Notes under the pieces: model-generated
What the model saw: only the letters and a program-made list of their open reading frames with translations
Database searches by the model: none
Told to the model about the DNA's origin: nothing
Position numbers and translations under genes: made by a program
Origin: Zygnema cylindricum
Taxonomy: Eukaryota > Streptophyta > Zygnematophyceae > Zygnematales > Zygnemataceae
Direction: 5' to 3'
DNA: 64,000 bases
NCBI GenBank assembly: GCA_037447655.1
Contig: JBBHKE010003059.1
Coordinates: 434,001 to 498,000, forward strand
Shown here: positions 57,301 to 64,000 of the stretch, piece by piece
Layout of the letters: the number at the start of each line of letters is the position of its first letter
Numbering within the stretch: the stretch's first letter is position 1

Positions 57301-59139
57301 TAGTATGGAGGCTCTGGGACATACCTGTGGTGGAACTGCCTCCCCATTTTCTTTCTCCAATGGGTAATTTATTTGAATTTTGTACCTTTTTGTGGCCGGA
57401 AATCGTGTGCTCTGTCGATTTCAAAGTACTCTCTGTCCTGTTCTTAATTTTTCATAACGGTTTTTTTTGTACTGGAATTCTTCGTAATAATAAATTGTAC
57501 AAAACAGCGTTGTGGGCAGATGTAAGATTCACAAACTTTTTTCGCTCGAGTGAAATAACTTTTTTTAAAAAATTTGGCTGTTATTGAGCAAAAAAGAAAA
57601 AGTACTTTGGCCTCTGTTCTAAGGTCACAAATAATATGTTTACCACCCTATTTATGTTCAAATCATTCGACCGATAAACCTAATATAATAGCCTATTGAA
57701 TATTCGTGGGCTTTAGAATTGTAATTCGACAAAAGGCTTACCAAAAGGTTTACCAAAAGTTTTATCAAGAGGTTTATTGAAAGGTTTATCAAAAGTTTTA
57801 AAGGTTTATTGAAAGGTTTTCTTAAAAGATTTATCGAAGGTTTTCTCAAAAGGTGTATGAAAAGGTTTACTATCCTGTCGAGTCGCTGTGTTGCTTGATT
57901 TTTTTTTGTTTCTTTTGTTTTTTTTTGGTTCCTTTTGGCTTCATATTTGTTCACAGGAGGAGTATTAAGCTTTCCACGTGGACACAGTTGGAGAGGAGGT
58001 GGTGCGGTATGTCACGTACTTTCTTTGTATACTTTTTAAAATACCCTCTTATGTACTTTCTTATATATTATCTAAAATATTTTCTTATGTACTTTCTTAC
58101 CTACTTTCTTAGATGCTTTCTTAAGATTTTCGTGTATACCTTCTTATATCCTTTTTTCCTATACCTTCTTGTATACTTTCTTGTATACTTTCTTGTGTAC
58201 TTTCTTATAAACCTTCTTAAATACTTGATTATATACCTTCTTAGTACTTTTCTTCAATACTTTCTTACAAACATTCTTATGTACTTTCTTATATACTTGC
58301 TTGTATCTTTCTTGTATACTTTTCTTAAATACATTCTTACATACATTCTTATAAACTTTTTTTTATACTTGTCTACTTTTTTATATACTTTTTTGTATGC
58401 TTGTATACTTTCTTGTGCACCTTCTTCTTATACACATTCTTGTACTTTCTTATAAACTTTATTATGTACTTTCTTAAATGCTTCTTGTATAAATTCATGT
58501 ATACCATCATTTACACTTTCTTAAATACCTCCTTATTTACTTCCTGTATACTTTCCTATATACTTTCTTTTAGACTCTCTTGTATACTTCTCTTATATTA
58601 TTAAAAAACAGATGCGTTGGAAGCATGTTTTTCAATTTTCGAAGTTTACTACTTTCTAACGGAACGGTTGTATTTTTTGGTGTGGATTTATTCTGGTTTT
58701 TCCGATGGTGGTATTTTTAATTTTCCATCAAAGCCAGTATTCTTATTGAATCTCACGATTCTCTCGTGACTCGCAGATAGGACCAGTGACTATGTGGTTA
58801 TTTGGTGAACTTGACTTCGTCTGCAGTTTGAATAGTGTGGAGAGGGAGGGAGGGAGGGAGAAAGGAAGGGAGGGAGGGAGGGAGGGTGGGAGTGAACTGC
58901 ATTTTGATCGGTTTCTTGCGTCTATCTTATTTTATTTATCTTGATTGTTATGAACTACTGTATAGTTTCATCAGAATCTGGTCTGTGATGATACATGGGA
59001 TGTATCTACTGTAGATTACGAAAAAACGAAGTCCTTACTAATGGAGAAGTTTGGGTATTTGTTTCTACAGGTTACAGTAATTCCGTGGTTGGCCGCTTGT
59101 AACAGAGTTAATGCGTATATTTTAGGGAATTTCAATTGA
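54355..59139 (+). CDS. GET1: GET1/WRB-like receptor for tail-anchored protein insertion (6 exons, 5' end missing)
   Basis: Exons: 54355-54434, 55530-55600, 56669-56733, 57282-57363, 57957-58006, 59071-59139 (stop TGA). Every junction is GT-AG with matching phase. The protein reads as a cytosolic coiled coil (LELLQLRRKAEALNT, PDTFASAAKLQRAAKVKERE), a TM segment (SLIPFLLRMEVYWFLVW), the conserved W-R-x-x-x-x-P turn (WRLWDIPVVELPPHF), a Gly/Ser loop (GVLSFPRGHSWRGGGA), then a last TM (VTVIPWLAACNRVNAYILG). This is the layout of GET1/WRB, the ER receptor that with GET2/CAML takes tail-anchored proteins from GET3. The first TM exon is not found: it lies upstream, beyond the gypsy insertion, or is deleted, so function is uncertain. 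The start of the first listed exon (acceptor GGTCAG) is tentative. Introns hold a MITE and several T-rich tandem repeats. Confidence 0.83.
54802..54964. mobile_element. TA-target MITE in GET1-like intron
   Basis: 163 bp, CACCGTGGATCTCAGTTAGT ... CTAATAGCGGCTCATGGTG, flanked by TA within GAAC-TA/TA-GTTC. Sits in the intron 54435-55529. Confidence 0.88.
56340..56605 (+). repeat. Tandem repeat of about 55-65 bp in GET1-like intron
   Basis: TTTCTTCTCAATCTTTGTTC, CAGTTTTTAGTCTTTAATAT and TTGTCAATATTTCTT recur about four times with changes. T/C-rich, in the intron 55601-56668. Confidence 0.8.
56780..57060 (+). repeat. Pyrimidine-rich tract (TTTTCC/TTTCCG)n
   Basis: Strong C/T bias on the + strand with TTTTCCGTTTCCG units. 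Long Phe/Ser frames on + and Lys/Arg/Glu frames on - (57058-56771) come from this composition. Confidence 0.85.
57725..57870 (+). repeat. Short tandem repeat (AAAAGGTTTAYCA)n
   Basis: About ten imperfect units of AAAGGTTTATCAAAAG just upstream of exon 57957-58006. Confidence 0.85.
58015..58600 (+). repeat. Minisatellite (TACTTTCTTATA)n in last intron
   Basis: Nearly 600 bp of imperfect TACTTTCTTATATAC units directly after the exon ending at 58006. The 200-codon open frame through it (Tyr/Phe/Leu-rich) is an artefact of the repeat. Confidence 0.92.
58840..58890 (+). repeat. (GGGA)n purine repeat
   Basis: GGAGGGAGGGAGGGAG-type tract in the last GET1-like intron. Confidence 0.9.
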
Positions 59140-60814
59140 GTTGAAGACTGGTTTTTGCATTATTAAGTGTTTTCTTCTTGTTCTTTGAAAGAAAGTTTGG
59201 AGGCTTTGTGCCCTTTGTAAAGTCTTTGTCCGCTTTAGTTTCTATAAATTCTGGTCGATTGTTACAGGAATTGGCCCATTACCAAGAATAGAGAAATATT
59301 AGGAAAGGGGATCCAGATGAAATGAAATCCTGGAATAAAATTGTTGAACCAGTTTTTGGAGATCGTGATTCTGGTAAATCAATCCAGGTTAGTCTTATTA
59401 TTCAGTAGTAACCAAGCTATGGAAATTGCAAAGATATTGATCATGAGGTTGTCTTGGATATAAAGAAACCAGAATGTCAAAAATCTTAATTGGATAAGAG
59501 AAAAACAAAATAAAAAGAAATGTATTCAAGATTCTCATGTTAAGGAGCATACTTTCCCAAGGATTTAAGAAACAAGCTCATATTGTGATCGGCCCTTAGT
59601 GAAGCTCAGAGATTGGTCTACATGATGAACCGTCAAAGGGAATGCGACTGTAATTTGTTAACGATCTTCACCGCAACAGAAGACACAAACCGCATGAACC
59701 TTCAGTTTTAGGATTGACATGAAGTTTCTCCACCACAAGGCTCTCAATAAAAGAAGTTAAAACGCATGAAAGCGTTAATAATGATGCAATCCTAGTGATG
59801 CTTCTTTTACATTGCCAAGTTGAAGCATGAAAACTCCACGACTTTGTTGTAAAATATAGAGGGTGTTATTGATAACTGTGAAACGTTTTTCAGCATTTTG
59901 AGCAACAAATACTGCACGGGTTTCAAAGCAAATAGTGACAATAAAAAGGAAAAACTGTCTATTCAGGATAATTGATCCATAGTTTTCTCCGGTATTTAAA
60001 TTGTGACGTGCAATTTTAGGTTGTTGGGTTTAAATTCGAGTGTCCCTGTGCCAGCGATATGGGTTCAGGTATAACTCCAACTTGGAAAGATCCATCCCCT
60101 TTCTGCTAGGGTAGGATCATTTAGAATTGTGGACATCAACACTAACCATCGAAAACATTCGTATGGAATTATGATCAGAAGTGCCCTTATGTTTTAGGAG
60201 GTTTTTGGATTTTACCTTCATTATAAATTTAGCAAGTTCAAATCCGTTTAAAAAGTGAAGAACAAGCTTTTCTGGACAACGATTTGCCTGACAAACAAAT
60301 CATCATATCCCAATAGGACAATTCATTTATGAATTATCAAGCTCCATTTGACAAACAGTCATTTCAATATTCAGAAATGCCCACCTCATTTCTGGCAATA
60401 TTTCCAGCCTGCTAAGAAATCTGAGTAGATTTCAGACAAAGTGAAAACGACTAGACAAAAGTAGAATATCTTTACCACCAATTTCTTTTCGATTTCAGAC
60501 TATGCAAGGAATATTGCAAGAAATTCAGATTCACCGAAGGTACAAGGGTCACAACAAAATAAACTGAAATTAAACCAAATGGCGTATCCACATTGTCCAA
60601 GAAGATACCAAAGTTCTAACGATCAATCATATATCTACCTGCATTGCATGCCTGCACCAGTTCAATTATTACTATCTACGGCAAAAAACAAAAATGACCA
60701 GTTGTAACCTCGTGAGTGCTCTAATTCTACCTTTAATGACAAACAGGGCTTTTCCAAAGGACCGTACATCAATTGTACCATTATTGCTGCACATGTAACA
60801 CTACTGTCCAAAAC
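59140..60814. other. Intergenic region between two convergent genes
   Basis: Should contain the 3' UTRs of the GET1-like gene (+) and the Pro-rich gene (-). A possible 3' UTR splice acceptor (TTGTTACAG) lies near 59268. No further coding segment recognised. Confidence 0.5.
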
Positions 60815-62437
60815 TCAGATAACAAATACGTTGACAATAACTAAAAATGCAATCAAAAGACCTCCTGCCACAGTGGCCGAGGCTGAACTTGGTGGTGGTG
60901 GTGAACTTGTTGGTGGAGGTGGCGAGGTTACAACAGCAGAATCAGGTGCTGACGTCAATACAGAAGATGGTGGTGGCGTTCCAAGTGGAGGAGACTGTGG
61001 TGGTGGCGAAAGTTGAGGAGACACTGGTGGTGGAGATTTAGGTGGTGGTGATGCCTTCACTGGAGGCGGTGGCTTCACTGGAGGTGGTGGCCCAATGGGA
61101 GGAGATGGGGGCGATGGAGGCGATGGAGGAGTAATTTTGACTGGTGGAGGAGGAACAGGAGGTGGTCTTGGAGAAGGTGGTGGACTAGGAGGTGGATTAG
61201 GAGGAGGAGGAGGAGAGGGAGGTGGATAAGGAGGAGGAGGAGGAGAGGGAGGTGGAGATGGTGGCGGGGGAGGAGATGGAGGCGGAGGAGACAAAAGGAC
61301 AACATCCTCTGTACAACCACTTGAACGTTCAACTTGAACAAGTGCAGCAGACGTTGTCGCACCCTGCAGAAAAGCTCACAGAAAAAAATTGTGAAAGAAA
61401 GACTTGGCACACAGCACAGAAACTTCGGTTTGCCACAGAACAGGGGGCCTTGCAGTGAAAAAATAAATGCCTGCCAAGCTACTGAGGTGTTTCAATACCT
61501 CTTGTTGGAAGAGGTTCACGATAAGTGCTTTCTTACAATCCTCTGTGACTTTTGGATCACCACTTCCATGTGCAAGATAATTTGCCGCTGATGTCACAGC
61601 AGTTAAACAGTTACTGCAGGCTGCGTCACCAGTAGAACAGTTTTCTGCCAGCGAAGTGAGGTTGATTCTGTTTCACCCGATATCCATCATTTTCAGCAGT
61701 CAAAAACAAGAAAGAGTAAGGCTGAGAAGTTCTGTTCGAAAAATCCTAAGAGTAAATTGCTGAAATTTAATACGAAACTCTTTCCAGTCAAAGCAAGGTA
61801 ACGAATTTCAACAAAAAAAAACCTAGGCAAAAATTCTTACGATGTGATCAAATCTTGCAGTAAATATTTGGGGCATGTACTGGACGAGTTAATTTCAAGA
61901 AGGGATAGCAAGTCTGCATCAGGGCAATACTTGAAGACGTCCACTACCACACCGCTTTCGTTAAGCGTGGATTTGTATGCCTACAAAATTGAACAGGCTC
62001 ATTAGAAAAGCAATAGATTGAAAGGCAGAAGCGAAGCAAACAGAAACGATTGTGGACATTAAGTCGTACCGCTTTGCAATCAGCATTTTGATTTATATTT
62101 GTGATAACGGCCAAGTAGGCGTCAGGATTATCGACTGCAATTGCATTTTCGACAGCCCGGAGATCACTACAACAAGAATCCGCCGGAGTTTTTCCCGTAC
62201 AGCTAGACAGACCTGCGGCAGAACATAACACGAACTGGAAATGAGAAAATGCAAAATGCGTGAAACATATTGAATGCAAACATGACACCAAAAGTTACCA
62301 AACAGAAAATTTGAAGCAACATTTCAATTCCAAACAGAAGGCCAAACAACACATTTCATCCTGCAAACAATCAGATGAAGAGTTTAAATGTCTTTGTTCG
62401 AACAAACCTTCAAGAAGGCTAGTTTTGAGGCCGCACG
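60815..62437 (-). CDS. Secreted Cys-rich, Pro-rich, probably GPI-anchored protein (SPARK-like), 5 exons seen
   Basis: Exons on the minus strand: 62437-62408 (tentative), 62212-62070, 61980-61841, 61667-61499, 61363-60815; all junctions GT-AG with matching phase. The N-terminal part is about 180 residues with many Cys (SSCTGKTPADSCCSDLRAVE, NADCKAAYKS, KYCPDAD, STCPKYLL, ENCSTGDAACSNCLTAV, TEDCKKALIV), resembling the plant SPARK domain. Next come about 110 residues of SPPPP/PPSPP repeats, then a Ser/Ala stretch and a hydrophobic tail (TVAGGLLIAFLVIVNVFVI) fitting a GPI signal. SP-repeats suggest Hyp-O-glycosylation and a cell-wall or plasma-membrane role. The signal-peptide exon was not located. 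The SPARK assignment is moderate; a generic Cys-rich GPI-anchored protein is the alternative. Confidence 0.75.
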
Positions 62438-63171
62438 CTGCAGCAGCTGGGTGCAATAGCGAAAAGAAATGAAGAACAAAAACACTGCACAACCAGCACC
62501 AGTAGAAGTCCGAAAGCAGTTAAGCTGTAAATATTCGCAGATATATTAAAGGCAAATTTTAATAAGATTGCACCTCTCGAGCCAATAAGTCTGAGAAAGC
62601 ACGAAGGTAATGTGACCAAAGGGGGGAAAGAGGCGTCAGTTTACCATAAAAGGATGGATCTGCGGCAGCACATTCCAAATGATGTCAATATTGCCATTCT
62701 ACCAACCAACAACACTACAGTACAGTACCTGTATGATCACAAATGAAATTGAGATGTCACCGTGTGGATCAACATCTGGTTAGACCGTAAAATCAGCGCT
62801 AAAATCAAAATAACGATTCAAAATATCGGTTACATGGGAACACGCCCTTAAAGGTAGACGCCGCAAAATGTAACCGACAAAAAAGTGCTAATTCTGTAAT
62901 TCATATAATTACTTATTTGGGGTATGGTTACATCAGGAGGTCTCTGTAATAGTACGGACTGCAAAATTTCTGTATTAGGGTCAAGTTCCATCAGGGTGAC
63001 GTTCCATCAGGCGAAAAGTGGCGTAGTTTACAGAAATTCGCGACCCTCCGTACCAGATCGTACCGCCTATTTTGTTTTTATACGAAAAACAACATTACAG
63101 AGAATCTTGCCGATACTCTCCGAAGGTCTTGGAAGTAATACTGGATGTTCATCTGCGAGGATTTCGATTCA
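62438..63171. other. Upstream of the Pro-rich gene; no exon defined
   Basis: The missing signal-peptide exon and promoter should lie here. 62915-63010 loosely resembles 25880-25930 (GGAGGTCT.TG.AAT.GTACGG), suggesting a dispersed repeat. TCCATCAGG(G/C) repeats near 62988 and 63004. Confidence 0.45.
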
Positions 63172-63230
63172 TTTTTTTCTGTAACTGTCAACCCACCTCG
63201 AGGAGGTGGGTTGGCAGTTACAGAAAAAAA
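63172..63230. repeat. Long hairpin, 28-bp arms
   Basis: Left arm 63172-63199 (T-run, CTGTAACTGTCAACCCACCT, C) pairs with 63203-63230 apart from one T/G position; loop GAG. A decayed relative is at 11066-11100. Confidence 0.95.
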
Positions 63231-63333
63231 AAGTCGTGACACGCTGGAAGATTAAGCTACGTGTCATGATGGAAAACCAACGAAAAATCTTCATATTTGC
63301 ACATGACACGCGGTTTCTAAAATACAACCGAAA

Positions 63334-63596
63334 TGATCAGCGACCGTCCGATCGTCCAAATCTGACGGTTTAAATAAAAAATACCTCAAAACTCACAAAA
63401 AAATATTTTTTTGTCCGAATGTTTTTCAAAATTTAGACATGACGTTTAATTCTCTATCGATCGATGTGCAACTCAACCGTGTTACTATTGTTTTTCATTT
63501 TGAGACCAATACAATATGGGTCTTATGGTCATATTGTATGTTTTGCGTACAATAGGCATATTGAATGGGCCTACTTTCACCTAATTTTGAACTATG
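63334..63596. mobile_element. hAT-type MITE, copy 5, 5'-truncated
   Basis: GATCAGCGACCGTCCGATCG onward matches 27948-28212 including GATCGATGTGCAACTCAACC, ending GAACTATG at 63596. The left arm is missing: similarity begins abruptly at 63334 next to the hairpin-bearing repeat. Confidence 0.8.
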
Positions 63597-63604
63597 TTAT
63601 GTAA

Positions 63605-64000
63605 CCATCTAAAGCAATAAACGTTTCTGATGCAGTTCCAAGAAATAATGAAATTAAATGTATCAAGGGTACTGACATGATTTCAATGTCGACAATGGTC
63701 CCATTAAGTCCTGTAGAGGTGCGTATCTCATCGCATGGGTACCCGATTCAATGCGACCAACCAATCCTTATCTATAAGTACAGTACCAGGTGGAGGGATT
63801 CCAGTACAATGTTTTGGAGAGGAATAGATTATTTTGCCAAAAACGCAATGGTAAGAACATCAAAGTACAAAACATTGATTGTCACTAGAAGGAATTGACG
63901 ACCAACGAAGGTGAAAAACCAAAATCCTAAAGGACTAAAAACACAACAAAAGTGGTTAAAAAAAAAAAATAAATAAGAACAACAAAAACAAAACCGTTGA
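63605..64000. other. No gene seen; A-rich end shared with 47396
   Basis: The last ~45 bases (AAATAAATAAGAACAAC...ACCGTTGA) resemble 47396-47440, so a dispersed repeat continues beyond the window. Confidence 0.45.

Noticed and set aside
57853-58455. 200-codon Tyr/Phe/Leu-rich frame resembling a membrane protein
   Set aside because: Runs through an exon-intron boundary of the GET1-like gene and a TACTTTCTTATA minisatellite; the apparent TM character is repeat-derived.
58015-58600. CRISPR-like array
   Set aside because: Repeats are contiguous, imperfect and without unique spacers, in a eukaryotic intron.
60831-61041. Gly/Val-rich plus-strand frames
   Set aside because: Antisense shadows of the SPPPP-coding exon.

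Overview
The window looks like nuclear DNA from a repeat-rich, moderately low-GC eukaryote, most likely a streptophyte (land plant or charophyte alga). The reasons are GT-AG introns in two host genes, a GET1/WRB-type receptor with a plant-like coiled coil, a secreted Cys-rich/Pro-rich protein with a SPARK-like domain and GPI-type tail, and abundant Ty1/copia elements with several classes of DNA-transposon MITE. The species is not identifiable from the sequence alone.

Host genes are few: (1) an intronless secreted trypsin-fold serine protease, 19875-18790 (-), with a TATA box; (2) a GET1/WRB-like gene, 54355-59139 (+), for which six phase-consistent exons can be joined but the first transmembrane exon is not found; (3) a Cys-rich plus Pro-rich, probably GPI-anchored wall protein, 62437-60815 (-), five exons, signal-peptide exon not located.

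The rest is a stack of transposons. 1-10660: a degenerate copia element (copia-1) in LTR-internal-LTR-truncated internal arrangement. Its gag is split by a 5.2 kb non-coding LTR element (797-5963, TSD AAAGA), which itself holds a solo LTR (2524-3612, TSD AGTTT). 10661-18789: decayed copia RT on the minus strand, a degenerate ATTGGAC-type minisatellite, a hAT MITE and an internally deleted hAT transposase relic. 20000-28900: a nest of small DNA elements, including TA-target MITEs, hAT MITEs with perfect 8-bp TSDs, a Harbinger-like element inside a TA-MITE, and a MULE-like long-TIR element holding two other MITEs. 28936-35276: a complete minus-strand copia (TSD TGGAA), the family that left the solo LTR. 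35714-46306: copia-2, whose RNase H domain is split exactly by copia-3 (39486-45679, TSD CTTAA). 48644-53740: a 3'-truncated Ty3/gypsy element with a TA-MITE in its RT/RNase H reading frame.

Copia-family elements here prime from the anticodon arm of initiator tRNA-Met (PBS near GGTTATGGGCCCACC), whereas the gypsy element uses the classical TGGTATCAGAGC site. In the copia-2/copia-3 family the gag start codon lies inside the LTR, so the primer-binding site is translated. All retroelement ORFs carry stops or frameshifts, so none looks autonomous.
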